Part shown: positions 28,892 to 37,954 of the stretch, one piece after another
How positions within the stretch are numbered: the stretch's first letter is position 1
Layout: each line of letters starts with the position of its first letter
NCBI RefSeq assembly: GCF_000381965.1
Contig: NZ_KB908457.1
Location: 186,001 to 250,000, forward strand
DNA length: 64,000 bases
Direction: 5' to 3'
Source of the DNA: Oceanimonas smirnovii ATCC BAA-899
GTDB taxonomy: Bacteria > Pseudomonadota > Gammaproteobacteria > Enterobacterales > Aeromonadaceae
Made by a program: the position numbers and the translations under genes
The notes under the pieces: model-generated
What the model saw: only the letters and a program-made list of their open reading frames with translations
Told to the model about the DNA's origin: nothing
Databases searched by the model: none

Positions 28892-29494
28892 ATGGTGTTT
28901 GTGCCCACTTTTTTCTTTGTGTCCATCACCCCGGGCATGTGCATGACACTGGCGCTGTCACTGGGTATGACAGTGGGCGTTAAACGCACCCTGTGGATGA
29001 TGCTGGGGGAGCTGGCGGGCGTGGGGCTGGTGGCCTGTCTGGCGGTAGTGGGAGTGGCTGCTCTGATGCTGCAATACCCGCAGCTGTTTCTGCTGCTTAA
29101 ATACGGCGGCGGTCTTTATCTGGCCTGGCTCGGTATTCAGCTGTGGCGTTCCAGAGGCAAGCTGGCGTTAAGTCCGGTGGATGCAGGTCCGCGCCATATT
29201 CCGGCTGTTAACCTGATTAGTCAGGGCTTTATTACCGCCATTGCCAATCCCAAGGGCTGGGCTTTTTTTATTGCCCTGCTGCCTCCCTTTATCGATAACC
29301 GGGCACCACTGCCCGGGCAGCTGGCCGGACTGATATCCATTATTCTGACGCTGGAGTTTATCTGTATGCTGCTCTATGCCAGCGGCGGCCGGACATTGAG
29401 CCGGATATTGCAGCAAAAAGGTAAGGTTCAGCTGATGAACCGCATTGCCGGCAGTCTGATGCTGGGTGTGGCGTTATGGCTGGCACTGGGCTGA
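28892..29494 (+). CDS. LysE/RhtB family exporter
   Basis: About 200 residues, five to six membrane helices, with the LysE family N-terminal motif FFFVSITPGMCMTLALSLGMTVG and IANPKGWAFFIALLPPF. Exports an amino acid or derivative; the substrate is not predictable. The first ATG (28892) leaves the first helix short and has no ribosome-binding site. An in-frame ATT at 28874, preceded by AGGTGA, would restore six more N-terminal residues and may be the true start (no ATG/GTG/TTG lies between the stop at 28868 and 28892). Confidence 0.85.
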   Translation: MVFVPTFFFVSITPGMCMTLALSLGMTVGVKRTLWMMLGELAGVGLVACLAVVGVAALMLQYPQLFLLLKYGGGLYLAWLGIQLWRSRGKLALSPVDAGPRHIPAVNLISQGFITAIANPKGWAFFIALLPPFIDNRAPLPGQLAGLISIILTLEFICMLLYASGGRTLSRILQQKGKVQLMNRIAGSLMLGVALWLALG

Positions 29495-29823
29495 GCCGGG
29501 GCCGGCTGGCCATTATGCTGGTGTTGCTGGTGGGCGTGCTTTGCCTGGGTCAGCGTATGGGCATAATGAACTCATGTGTGCAACAAACCCAGATAAGCCA
29601 GAGCGACGATGCCGCCGGCGCGGACAGCCATGAGCGCTGCTCGCTGTCGGAACAACTGCTGACCAAGTTCTGGGATCATCCCGACAGCCTGCTGCTTGGA
29701 CTGATTACCCTGTTATTCTGGTGGTGGCTGCCCCCCCGCCGTCATGGCCGCCGGCTGATACCTCCGCCAGAACCGGTGCCTGAATACCGGCGACACCTGT
29801 TACTGTGTGTATTCCGGGAATGA
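29476..29823 (+). CDS. Small membrane protein upstream of scsB, function unknown
   Basis: Up to 115 residues, starting inside the LysE-type gene (19-nt overlap); an alternative ATG lies at 29515. One helix (about 12-29), an acidic periplasmic-type loop of about 40 residues with Cys35 and Cys58, a second helix (LLLGLITLLFWWWLPP) and a Pro/Arg-rich tail ending CVFRE. It occupies the place of scsA in scsABCD clusters, but I cannot confirm homology. Gap to scsB is 53 nt, so cotranscription is likely. Confidence 0.65.
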   Translation: MAGTGLSRGRLAIMLVLLVGVLCLGQRMGIMNSCVQQTQISQSDDAAGADSHERCSLSEQLLTKFWDHPDSLLLGLITLLFWWWLPPRRHGRRLIPPPEPVPEYRRHLLLCVFRE

Positions 29824-29876
29824 CAGCCAAGGTAAGACTTTCTTATCTTTTGCGTTGATCACCGGAGACATTAATC

Positions 29877-31919
29877 GTGTATAGACTTTTTTACTTCTGT
29901 TTGCTGCTTGTCACCCTGAGCGCTCAGGCCACCGACACCGGCTGGCTGCAAGCTCCCGACCATCCGCCTGTGCAGGTGCGGCTGGTACAAAACGGCCCGT
30001 TGAACGAGGCCACCGGTCAATATGCCGCCCTGCTGCAGGTGCGTCTGGCTGACGACTGGAAAACCTACTGGCGCTCTCCCGGTGAGGGCGGCATAGCGCC
30101 CAAACTCGACTGGCAGACATCACAAAATGTTCAGGCCTTTGACTGGCGCTGGCCCCTGCCCGAGCGCTTTCATCTGCTGGGCATAGAAACTCAGGGTTAT
30201 CAGCACGATGTGAACTTTCCGGTCTATATCACACCAGAAAAACGCCAGGCACCGGCTACCTTCAATGCCACTCTGACCCTGCCCAGCTGCACCACCATCT
30301 GTGTGCTCACCGAATATCAGCTGACGCTGCCGCTGCAGGCTGATGCTCCCCTGAATGAAACCGTTAACCATGATTTTCAGCAGGCGCTGTCGCAAGTGCC
30401 GCGTCCGGCAACGCTTGTGCAGGCCGGTGACTGGCGCTGGGACGCAGAAAAAGAACAGCTGGCCATTCGCTTGCTGCACGACGCTGGCTGGAGCAGCCCG
30501 AAGGTATTTGTAGACGATACCGACACCGCCGTATTCAGCCAGCCTCAACTCAGCACTACAGGCAACCAACTGGAAGCGCGCTTTACCGTCAGCAGCTGGG
30601 ATCCGGAGCTCAACCTGCATGACCAACAGCTCACCGTTACCGTGGCCGATGACAACCTGGCCGAAGAGCTGAGCGCTTCGGTGACCCAAGGCACACTGGC
30701 AGCTGCAGCCAGCAGTCAGCCCGGCCTGCTGCTGGTGCTCGGTTATGCCCTGCTCGGCGGTCTTATTCTCAACATCATGCCCTGTGTGCTGCCAGTGCTG
30801 GGGCTGAAGCTAAACACCCTGTTACTGGGCGAGCGCAGCCGTGCACAGGTACGCAAACCGCTGCTGCTGTCTGCTGCCGGCATCATGCTGTCGTTCTGGG
30901 GTCTGGCAGCCTTTATGCTGTTCCTCACCTGGTCCGGCGCTCAGCTTGGCTGGGGCATTCAGTTTCAGCAGCCGGGCTTTATCGGCTTTATGCTGGCGGT
31001 CACAGCCCTGTTTTCTCTTAACCTGTTCGGGTTATTTGAAATTCGTCTGCCCAGCGCTCTGAGTACCTGGCTGGCCACCCGTCCGGGCGGCGGCAACAGC
31101 AGCCATCTGCTGCAGGGCATGTTTGCCACTTTGCTGGCTACTCCCTGCAGTGCACCGTTTCTGGGCACCGCAGTGGCGGCGGCCCTGGCGTCATCACCAC
31201 TGATCCTGATTGCCATCTTTACTGGTCTGGGGCTGGGCATGGCCCTGCCCTGGCTGGTGCTGGCGGCCTTTCCGGGCTTTGTGCGCTTTATGCCCAGGCC
31301 CGGCCCCTGGATGGTCAAAGTCAAATGGCTGTTTGGCCTGATGCTGCTGGCCACCAGCCTGTGGTTGCTGTCGTTGCTGTCAGCTACTCTGGGTGGCCCC
31401 ATCAGCCTGTTACTGGCCGCTCTGTTGGTCATATTGCCGCTCTGGTCCCTGCTGCGCCGTCATGGCATGCGCGCGCTTGTCTTTGGTGCCGCCGGCATCA
31501 GCCTGGCCGGTGCGGTACTGGGCGGTGTGGCACTGCTTACCCAGGAGCACTGGGTCACGCCGGCCAAGCCAGAGCTGCCCTGGCAGCCCCTTGATGTGGC
31601 CCGCATCGAGCAGGAAGTGGCGGCGGGCAAGCGTGTATTTGTAGATATCACTGCTGACTGGTGCATTACCTGCAAGGCCAACAAGGTGGGCGTGATCCAG
31701 CGGGATCCGGTATACAGTGCACTGAGCAAGCATGATGTGGTGCTGATGCAGGGCGACTGGACCCGGCCCGATCCGGCCATCACCGACTACCTGCGGGCCC
31801 ATGGCCGGGCTGGTATTCCCTTTAATCAGGTGTTTGGTCCCGGCTTGCCCGAAGGACGGGATCTGGAGGTGCTGCTGACCAGCGACAGGGTTATTTCAGC
31901 ACTGGAAGCGGCACAATGA
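29877..31919 (+). CDS. scsB: ScsB-like thiol:disulfide interchange protein (DsbD family)
   Basis: Moves electrons from cytoplasmic thioredoxin across the inner membrane. Signal peptide, an N-terminal periplasmic domain with Cys138/Cys142 (SCTTIC), an eight-helix DsbD core with PC motifs (MPC at 301-303, TPC at 422-424) and a C-terminal thioredoxin domain with C596-x2-C599 (WCITC). 680 residues. GTG start. The C-terminal codons overlap the scsD start. In enteric bacteria this system feeds ScsC and gives copper tolerance; no scsC gene is present here. Confidence 0.88.
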   Translation: MYRLFYFCLLLVTLSAQATDTGWLQAPDHPPVQVRLVQNGPLNEATGQYAALLQVRLADDWKTYWRSPGEGGIAPKLDWQTSQNVQAFDWRWPLPERFHLLGIETQGYQHDVNFPVYITPEKRQAPATFNATLTLPSCTTICVLTEYQLTLPLQADAPLNETVNHDFQQALSQVPRPATLVQAGDWRWDAEKEQLAIRLLHDAGWSSPKVFVDDTDTAVFSQPQLSTTGNQLEARFTVSSWDPELNLHDQQLTVTVADDNLAEELSASVTQGTLAAAASSQPGLLLVLGYALLGGLILNIMPCVLPVLGLKLNTLLLGERSRAQVRKPLLLSAAGIMLSFWGLAAFMLFLTWSGAQLGWGIQFQQPGFIGFMLAVTALFSLNLFGLFEIRLPSALSTWLATRPGGGNSSHLLQGMFATLLATPCSAPFLGTAVAAALASSPLILIAIFTGLGLGMALPWLVLAAFPGFVRFMPRPGPWMVKVKWLFGLMLLATSLWLLSLLSATLGGPISLLLAALLVILPLWSLLRRHGMRALVFGAAGISLAGAVLGGVALLTQEHWVTPAKPELPWQPLDVARIEQEVAAGKRVFVDITADWCITCKANKVGVIQRDPVYSALSKHDVVLMQGDWTRPDPAITDYLRAHGRAGIPFNQVFGPGLPEGRDLEVLLTSDRVISALEAAQ

Positions 31920-32404
31920 GCTGGCTTAAACGCTTGCTGGGCTATGCCCTGGTATTGCTGGTGGTGATGACGGCTGTAGATTTATGGCGCAGCCGCAGTC
32001 TGCCGGCTTCGGCTGACGCACTGGACGGTCTGGTCACTCTGCAGGGCAAGCCGGTGAGTCTGGCCACGCAAAGTCAGCACGAGCCGGTGCTGCTGTATGT
32101 GTGGGCCAGCTGGTGCGGCGTATGCCGGCTGGTGTCCCCCATGGTGGATCTGGTACCGGGCCGGGTGATGAGTATTGCCATTGCGTCAGGCAGCCGTGAA
32201 AAAGTACAGGCCTATATGAACGACAAGGGCTATGACTTTCCGGTGATTAACGATGAAAACAACCGGCTGGCACGTGCGCTGGGCATTGGCGTAACGCCCA
32301 CCCTGATGATAGTGCACAAGGGTGAACTGAAACTGGCCACTACCGGCTTTACCACGCTGCCGGGCATGATGCTCAGACGCTGGCTGGTTCAGTTCGGGGA
32401 CTAA
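31916..32404 (+). CDS. scsD: ScsD-like membrane-tethered thioredoxin-fold protein
   Basis: 162 residues: one N-terminal membrane helix (about 7-24), then a periplasmic thioredoxin/TlpA-like domain with WCGVC (Cys67, Cys70) and a cis-Pro loop GVTPTLMIV. Probably a reductase partner of the preceding ScsB, whose stop it overlaps (ATGA). Named by context and domain; a general TlpA-like protein is the alternative. Confidence 0.82.
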   Translation: MSWLKRLLGYALVLLVVMTAVDLWRSRSLPASADALDGLVTLQGKPVSLATQSQHEPVLLYVWASWCGVCRLVSPMVDLVPGRVMSIAIASGSREKVQAYMNDKGYDFPVINDENNRLARALGIGVTPTLMIVHKGELKLATTGFTTLPGMMLRRWLVQFGD

Positions 32405-32460
32405 GGACTGGGGGCTGGGGATTGGGGATGCTATTCCCTATTCCCCGCTCCCCATTCTCT
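32405..32460. repeat. Heptad array A2 between convergent scsD and zinc-ribbon gene
   Basis: Eight 7-nt units in perfect register: GGACTGG, GGGCTGG, GGATTGG, GGATGCT, then ATTCCCT, ATTCCCC, GCTCCCC, ATTCTCT. The first half is G-rich and the second half is its C-rich complement, so the array forms a hairpin. It begins at the scsD stop and ends 4 nt before the stop of the minus-strand gene. Confidence 0.85.
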
Positions 32461-32464
32461 GCCG

Positions 32465-32893
32465 TTAAAACAGCACCCGCCGGCCTTTAAGGCATGTCCG
32501 GCAGGTGGGATCCCCCATCAGCGAGCCCAGCTCTTCGGGCGCACAGCGTTTGCCGCAGTGGCTGCATTCATGAAATGACTTCAGCCGCAGGGCAATGCCT
32601 TCTTCAACCAGCGCCAGCAACTGCTCCAGGGTGCCGGTATTGCCGTCTACCACGCCCTGAGAGGTGGGCTTGGTCGTTTGCATATCATGATGCCGCCACT
32701 CCATGGCAGGCAATAACACTTCCGCCTGACCATGCTGAAACGACACGATAACCAGCACAGGATCGCCGATAAACAGACTTTGGGCTCCCTGCACCGGATA
32801 GTTCAGGTGATTAATCAGATGCTGACGCCAGGACTCCAGCGTGGGCGATAACGGCATCGCCAGCAACAGGGCATCCAGCAACTTGGATGGCAT
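32465..32893 (-). CDS. Uncharacterised protein with C-terminal zinc ribbon
   Basis: 142 residues. The N-terminal 100 residues look like a compact alpha/beta domain (SPTLESWRQHLINHLNYP, DPVLVIVSFQHGQAEVLLP). The C-terminus has two Cys pairs, CSHCGKRC and CRTCLKGRRVLF, forming a likely zinc ribbon. I do not recognise the family. It lies alone between array A2 and proA, on the same strand as proA but downstream of its hairpin. Confidence 0.75.
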   Translation of the reverse strand: MPSKLLDALLLAMPLSPTLESWRQHLINHLNYPVQGAQSLFIGDPVLVIVSFQHGQAEVLLPAMEWRHHDMQTTKPTSQGVVDGNTGTLEQLLALVEEGIALRLKSFHECSHCGKRCAPEELGSLMGDPTCRTCLKGRRVLF

Positions 32894-32919
32894 ATCAGTC
32901 CTCTCCCCTCAATAAAGTT

Positions 32920-32941
32920 CCGGCCCCTGATACGGGGCCGG
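32920..32941 (-). terminator. Terminator-like hairpin after proA
   Basis: CCGGCCCC, a 6-nt loop and GGGGCCGG, 4 nt past the proA stop; on the minus strand it is followed by AACTTTATT. GC-rich stem with a weak T-tract. Confidence 0.55.
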
Positions 32942-32944
32942 TGG

Positions 32945-34201
32945 TTACTCGCGAATAAGATAATCGGCCTGGCCTACCCATTTGTAGCTGGTCAGCTCTT
33001 CCAGCCCCATTGGCCCCCGGGCATGCAGCTTCTGGGTAGAGACCGCCACTTCGGCCCCCAGGCCAAACTGGGCACCATCGGTAAAGCGGGTAGATGCATT
33101 CACGTACACAGCCGCAGACGGCGCGCCATTAATAAAACGCTCGGCATTAACCAGACTATTGGTCAGAATGGCATCGGAGTGAGCCGCATTGTGTGCCCGC
33201 AAATGGGCCAGCGCCGCGTCAACATCGCTCACCAGCTTCACGCCCAGCGTCAGGCTCAGCCATTCGGTATCAAAGTCGCCGTCTTCAGCAGCGCGCACCG
33301 TGGCGGGGCCGTTTTGCAATAGTGCCAGTGCCGGCGGAGCAGCCACCAGGGTCACATTTTTTTCCGCCATGCGAACACTCAGGGCTGGCAGCAGGTCAGC
33401 GGCAACCCGTTCATGCACCAGCAGCGTGTCTATGGTGTTGCATACACTGGGACGCTGGGTCTTGGCATTATCAATGACCTCAACAGCACGCACCAGGTCG
33501 GCACTTTCGTCCACAAACATATGGCCAATACCAAAGCCACCGATAATGACCGGAATGGTAGACTGCTCCTTGCACAGCTGGTGCAGACCGGGGCCGCCAC
33601 GCGGAATAATCATGTCTACATACTGATCCAGCTTGAGCAAACCGCTCACCCACTCCCGTCCCGGCTCACCGATATACTGCACACAGGATTCAGGCAAATC
33701 GCAGGCTGTCAGTGCCTGACGGATCACTTTTACCAGCTCCTGATTGGTATGAAAGGTTTCCCGGCCACCGCGCAAAATGCTGGCATTTCCGGTTTTCAGG
33801 CACAGAGCAGCAATGTCGATGGTGACATTCGGGCGAGCTTCATAAATAACGCCTACCACGCCCAGCGGTACCCGGCGGCGGGACAGCCGCATGCCATTCT
33901 CCAGCACCCGGGACTCAAGCTCGGCACCCACCGGGTCCGGCAGCCGCACCACATTGCGTACATCGTCGGCAATGGCGGTAAGCCGTGCGCTGTTCAGCAT
34001 CAAACGGTCGAGCATGGCATCACCAATGCCGTTTTCCCGGGCAATGGCCAGATCCTTTTCATTAGCCGCCAGAATGGCAGCCGCGTTTTGCTCAAGTGCA
34101 CCGGCCATGGCAATGAGGGCCGCATTCTTGGTTTGGGTACTGGCTTGCGCCAGCACATAAGAGGCCTGTTGGGCAGCATCGCCCATTTGTTGCAAATCCA
34201 T
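32945..34201 (-). CDS. proA: Gamma-glutamyl phosphate reductase
   Basis: Second enzyme of proline synthesis, reducing gamma-glutamyl phosphate to the semialdehyde. 418 residues, aldehyde-dehydrogenase fold, catalytic Cys254 in [13 protein letters not shown]; cofactor and substrate segments [25 protein letters not shown] are intact. ATG start at 34201, 8 nt after proB, giving the usual proBA operon. Confidence 0.96.
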   Translation of the reverse strand: MDLQQMGDAAQQASYVLAQASTQTKNAALIAMAGALEQNAAAILAANEKDLAIARENGIGDAMLDRLMLNSARLTAIADDVRNVVRLPDPVGAELESRVLENGMRLSRRRVPLGVVGVIYEARPNVTIDIAALCLKTGNASILRGGRETFHTNQELVKVIRQALTACDLPESCVQYIGEPGREWVSGLLKLDQYVDMIIPRGGPGLHQLCKEQSTIPVIIGGFGIGHMFVDESADLVRAVEVIDNAKTQRPSVCNTIDTLLVHERVAADLLPALSVRMAEKNVTLVAAPPALALLQNGPATVRAAEDGDFDTEWLSLTLGVKLVSDVDAALAHLRAHNAAHSDAILTNSLVNAERFINGAPSAAVYVNASTRFTDGAQFGLGAEVAVSTQKLHARGPMGLEELTSYKWVGQADYLIRE

Positions 34202-34209
34202 GATATCTC

Positions 34210-35313
34210 CTACAAAAGCACCAGATCGTCACGATGAATGGCAACACTGCCATAGCCATAGCCAAGCAGTGTTTCTATTTGATCTGAGTGCTGTCCTTTA
34301 ATATGGTCCAGATCCTGTGCGTCGTAACGACAAATTCCCCGGGCCACTTCCCGGCCGTCGGCATTGACAATGCGCACGGCCTCACCCCGGCGAAAACGCC
34401 CTTCCACCCGTACTATGCCCTTGGGCAGCAGGCTGGATCCCTTGTCTGTTACCGCCCGCACAGCGCCGGTATCAATATGAATCTCACCATGGGGAGGCGG
34501 GCCCGCCAGGATCCAGCGCTTGCGGCTTTCCAGCGGCGTGGCCAGTGCCGGAAAACGGGTACCCACCCGCTCGCCGGCAGCCAGCCGGCCTACCACTTCC
34601 GGAATCTGACCGGTAGCAATCACCACATCCACCCCGGCCCGGCGGGCGACGTCGGCGGCCTGCAGCTTGGTGGCCATACCACCGGTGCCCAGACCAGTGA
34701 CACTGCCCCCGGCCAGCTTGCGCAGGGTATCGTCTATGGTCTGCACTTCTTCAATCAGCTGGGCATCGGGGTTATTGCGCGGATCGGCAGTAAAGAGACC
34801 ACGCTGATCGGTCAGCAGGATTAACAAGTCGGCCTCGGCCAGAATGGCGGCGCGGGCAGACAGATTATCGTTATCCCCCACCTTGATCTCATTGGTGGCC
34901 ACGGCGTCGTTTTCGTTGATCACCGGAATAATACGGTGATCCAGCAGGGCACGCAGACTGTCCCGGGCGTTGAGATAGCGCTCTCTGTCTTCCAGATCGG
35001 CACGGGTCAGCAGCAACTGGCCCACATGCAGGCCATAGATATTGAATAACGACTGCCAGGTCTGGATCAGCTGGGTCTGGCCAACGGCTGCCAGCATCTG
35101 CTTGTTGGCCATGGTACCGGCCAGTTCAGGAAAGCCCAGGTGCTCACGGCCGGCAGCAATAGCGGCTGAGGTAACGACAATAATGCGGTGGCCAGCCCGG
35201 TGCAGGCTGGCGCACTGGCGCACCAGCTCCACCATGTGTGCCTTGTCGAGATGGCGGGTGCCGCCGGTGAGCACACTGGTACCCAGTTTTACAACAATGG
35301 TTTTGCCTTTCAT
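34210..35313 (-). CDS. proB: Glutamate 5-kinase
   Basis: First, feedback-inhibited step of proline synthesis. Amino-acid kinase domain (about 5-255: [34 protein letters not shown]) followed by a PUA domain (about 275-360). The ATG at 35313 gives 367 residues, equal to E. coli ProB; an upstream ATG would add 14 residues. Lies between crl and proA, as in E. coli apart from phoE. Confidence 0.96.
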   Translation of the reverse strand: MKGKTIVVKLGTSVLTGGTRHLDKAHMVELVRQCASLHRAGHRIIVVTSAAIAAGREHLGFPELAGTMANKQMLAAVGQTQLIQTWQSLFNIYGLHVGQLLLTRADLEDRERYLNARDSLRALLDHRIIPVINENDAVATNEIKVGDNDNLSARAAILAEADLLILLTDQRGLFTADPRNNPDAQLIEEVQTIDDTLRKLAGGSVTGLGTGGMATKLQAADVARRAGVDVVIATGQIPEVVGRLAAGERVGTRFPALATPLESRKRWILAGPPPHGEIHIDTGAVRAVTDKGSSLLPKGIVRVEGRFRRGEAVRIVNADGREVARGICRYDAQDLDHIKGQHSDQIETLLGYGYGSVAIHRDDLVLL

Positions 35314-35407
35314 GGAACGCCCTGCGGCTCCTTTACTACACAGCAATGCCGGCATGGTGCCGGCAATTGTTATTTAAAATTTGGTTTTGCGGCGGGCCGA
35401 AAAACGC

Positions 35408-35809
35408 TTAGGCGGGGCTCAGCAGGTGCTTGTCACCAAGCTCCGGTGCCGGGCCGGCACTGAGAGAAAGTTCGTCAAGACAGGCAGCCAGCTTGTCGTA
35501 GAAGTCACGCAGGGTACGGGCAACTTCCTCTTCATGCTTGCGGGGAATATCCCGCTCCTGCCACTCACCCCCTTCGCCACCAAAGTGACCAAGACGATAA
35601 TGAAATTCAAAATACTGGTCGCTTTTAGGCACAAGCTTCAGCCACCAGCCCCAGAATTCCCGTTTTTCCGGCTCCGCCTTGGCACTGACGCACACCGCCA
35701 GGCAATCAAAGAAGTAACCGTCCTGACTGGACTGCTCACTGCGCAGATAGGGGCCAATGGCCGCAAACAGACGCAACAGCTTGCCATGACTTACTGTTTC
35801 AGTACTCAT
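35408..35809 (-). CDS. crl: Sigma factor-binding protein Crl
   Basis: Small protein that helps sigma-S assemble with core RNA polymerase in stationary phase. 133 residues; FFDCLAVCVSAK and REFWGWWLKL are hallmark segments of Crl. The ATG at 35809 is preferred because AGGAGGT lies just upstream; a GTG six bases earlier is inside that region. Its position beside proB and frsA matches E. coli. Indicates an RpoS system in this organism. Confidence 0.93.
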   Translation of the reverse strand: MSTETVSHGKLLRLFAAIGPYLRSEQSSQDGYFFDCLAVCVSAKAEPEKREFWGWWLKLVPKSDQYFEFHYRLGHFGGEGGEWQERDIPRKHEEEVARTLRDFYDKLAACLDELSLSAGPAPELGDKHLLSPA

Positions 35810-35915
35810 AACCACCTCCCTGGTAACTGGCCTATATGTAACGCTTTTTCGCTCAAGAATAAAGGATACACAGCACTGATGAGCAAAAAAGTCGCAACCA
35901 TACCTTGCCCCGAAT

Positions 35916-37163
35916 TTAAAGGTGGTCTAGCAACCAGTCACGGGCACGGGTCAAGGCAGTTTCATATACATCCAGCAAGGGCAGTTTATCCAGCACCTGC
36001 GCCTGGCCACTGCGGCTGATCCCCGCCAGCGCCTGAATTTCCTGCTCCGGGCATAAAAAGTCATGACGATGGCCAATACTGAGCAGGGGGACGGAGGTTT
36101 TTCGTGCCATCAGTCCCTGGGTTTTTAAAGACAGTCCCCGGCAATGATGAAACACGCTGTTCCAGTCGTTACTGATCATGCCCAGCCGGTTGGCCACACT
36201 GTCTCTCAGCATGGCCGGTGCCCGCATAAAGCGCTCCTGTTCGCTGAAAAACAAATTGGCGGCACCGGCAATGCTGACGGCAGCCCGCAGCCGGAATGGC
36301 TCCAGACTGGCCAGCCGGGCCGCCACATTGCCGCCCATGCGCACCCCCAGCATGGCGACCCGGCGTTCATCAACCCAGGGAATATTCGGCACATAATGCA
36401 GCACCGCCTGATGCAGCCGGCTGCTGTCCTGTACCAGAGGCCAGTGAGAAGAGTAACCGATACCGGGCATGTCAACGGTCAGCATGGCAATACCCGCCGG
36501 AGCCAGAAAACGATGATAAAAATGCCAGAAGTCGAGCTGCAGGCTGTCCAGGCTACCGCTTACTATCACTAAAGGCAGTGGTCTGTCGGCGGCGGGCAGA
36601 TGCAGATAACCCTGCACTTCCTTGCCGTTAAAGGGAATACGCAGTTCTTTTAACGGCACCGGCAGCAACCGCCCGGCTTCCCGGTAAGCCTGATTGGCCA
36701 GTAACTGAGCCTGCAACGCAAGCCGGTCACCTTTCAGATGAGGATAACTGGCCAGCGAAAAGTAACGGGCCGCGGCCAGAAAGTGCTGCTGAGCCTGATG
36801 CTGACCACTGGCCTGACGCGCCTGTTGTTGTGCCGCCGCTCCCAGCTGACTCCACTCAAATACCCAGTGGCCGGGCCCATATTCCACCAGCGTATCCAGC
36901 CAGGCATCCACACTGCGCCTGCCGGTAGCCATGGCCATGCGCGCCAGTGTGGCTTCTATTTCGATACTGTCTATACCCTGCCAGTGCCAGAGAGCCCGCT
37001 TTTGCAGCCGGTAAAAGGCGGGCAGATCGGCACCATCTACAAATGGAGCCGGCTCTTGTGGTACCGCCGTGCGCCGGCCGGCATAGCTGATGGTGGATGT
37101 TTCAGGAACATGGTGTACAGCTGAAAACAATTGCTCGGTCAGGTTGCTTTGCAGGTCTGTCAT
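35916..37163 (-). CDS. frsA: Alpha/beta-hydrolase-like protein FrsA
   Basis: 415 residues, close to E. coli FrsA (414), with an N-terminal helical cap (about 1-165) and an alpha/beta-hydrolase core (PLVIVSGSLDSLQLDFWHF, AMLTVDMPGIGYSSHWP). The nucleophile elbow reads GVRMGG, so the usual catalytic Ser is absent, as also in enteric FrsA. Linked to fermentation/respiration balance through IIA-Glc; biochemical activity is debated. ATG at 37163 has GGAG at proper spacing. Confidence 0.9.
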   Translation of the reverse strand: MTDLQSNLTEQLFSAVHHVPETSTISYAGRRTAVPQEPAPFVDGADLPAFYRLQKRALWHWQGIDSIEIEATLARMAMATGRRSVDAWLDTLVEYGPGHWVFEWSQLGAAAQQQARQASGQHQAQQHFLAAARYFSLASYPHLKGDRLALQAQLLANQAYREAGRLLPVPLKELRIPFNGKEVQGYLHLPAADRPLPLVIVSGSLDSLQLDFWHFYHRFLAPAGIAMLTVDMPGIGYSSHWPLVQDSSRLHQAVLHYVPNIPWVDERRVAMLGVRMGGNVAARLASLEPFRLRAAVSIAGAANLFFSEQERFMRAPAMLRDSVANRLGMISNDWNSVFHHCRGLSLKTQGLMARKTSVPLLSIGHRHDFLCPEQEIQALAGISRSGQAQVLDKLPLLDVYETALTRARDWLLDHL

Positions 37164-37185
37164 CGGCACTCCGGCGTCTGAAAAT

Positions 37186-37211
37186 AAAAAAGGCTCCGAA
37201 GAGCCTTTTTA
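37186..37211 (-). terminator. Terminator of gpt
   Basis: AAAAAAGGCTC, CGAA, GAGCCTTTTT; directly downstream of the gpt stop on the minus strand and upstream of frsA. GNRA-type tetraloop and symmetric A/T flanks. Confidence 0.85.
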
Positions 37212-37682
37212 TCATGCCTGGTCCTGATCGCACAGAGGCGTTACAAAGGTCACGCTCATGTCCCAGGGTTGTTCAATCCAGGTATCCTGGCCAACACGCA
37301 CTTCAAAGTCATCTACCAGCGGCTCGCCTTTGGGCTTGGCAAACACGGTAATGAACTTGGCCTTGGGATACAGCTCGCGGATCACCTTGGCGGTATTACC
37401 GGTATCAACCAGATCATCCACAATCAGGAAACCTTCGCCGTCGCCGTTTACCTGCTTGAGTACCTGCAGATCATCACGCTGCTGATTATGGTCGTAGCTG
37501 GAAATGCACAGGGTGTCTACGTGACGAATACCCAGCTCACGGGCCAGAATGGCGGCAGGCACCAGACCACCGCGGCTGACGGCAATAATGCCTTTCCACT
37601 GGCTGGCCGGCAGCTGGCGGGCGGCCAGCTTGCGCGCTTCGCGCTGAAAAGAGTCCCAGGTGACGACGAATTTGTTGGACAT
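37212..37682 (-). CDS. gpt: Xanthine phosphoribosyltransferase
   Basis: Salvages xanthine, guanine and hypoxanthine with PRPP. 156 residues; PRPP loop [15 protein letters not shown] at 85-99 and [24 protein letters not shown] are the family signatures. The ATG at 37682 ([10 protein letters not shown]) matches the enteric N-terminus. In E. coli gpt lies beside frsA and pepD as here. Confidence 0.95.
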   Translation of the reverse strand: MSNKFVVTWDSFQREARKLAARQLPASQWKGIIAVSRGGLVPAAILARELGIRHVDTLCISSYDHNQQRDDLQVLKQVNGDGEGFLIVDDLVDTGNTAKVIRELYPKAKFITVFAKPKGEPLVDDFEVRVGQDTWIEQPWDMSVTFVTPLCDQDQA

Positions 37683-37836
37683 ATAAAAGAACCTTTGGGT
37701 GTTGGCTTTAAAACAGAATGGCCACCCGGCAGCCTGCATTGACGGACTGGCGGGCAAACAATGGGCGCATTATAAAGATCGCGCTCATTCTTGACCAGCT
37801 AAACAGCTTTTTCGGCGAAGATCCTTCCCCACCATG

Positions 37837-37852
37837 TTAGACCAAAGTCTAA
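37837..37852. promoter_or_regulatory. TTAGAC-N4-GTCTAA inverted repeat upstream of chemoreceptor
   Basis: Six-base perfect arms around CAAA in the 272-nt gap between divergent gpt and the chemoreceptor gene, about 105 nt before the latter. Could be an operator; the binding protein is unknown. A possible -10 (TAGAAT, 37907-37912) with a weak -35 (TTACTT, 37885-37890) lies downstream. Confidence 0.35.
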
Positions 37853-37954
37853 GACGACTTTATCTCATTTCCCTGAATACATACTTACTTTGTGGGAATT
37901 AGTACCTAGAATGAGTTCGGCACGGAATCTGACCACAATAAAAAGGAATTTAAT

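Noticed and set aside
35916-37163. frsA as a broken hydrolase
   Set aside because: GxRxG replaces GxSxG, but the same substitution is found in intact FrsA proteins of enteric bacteria.
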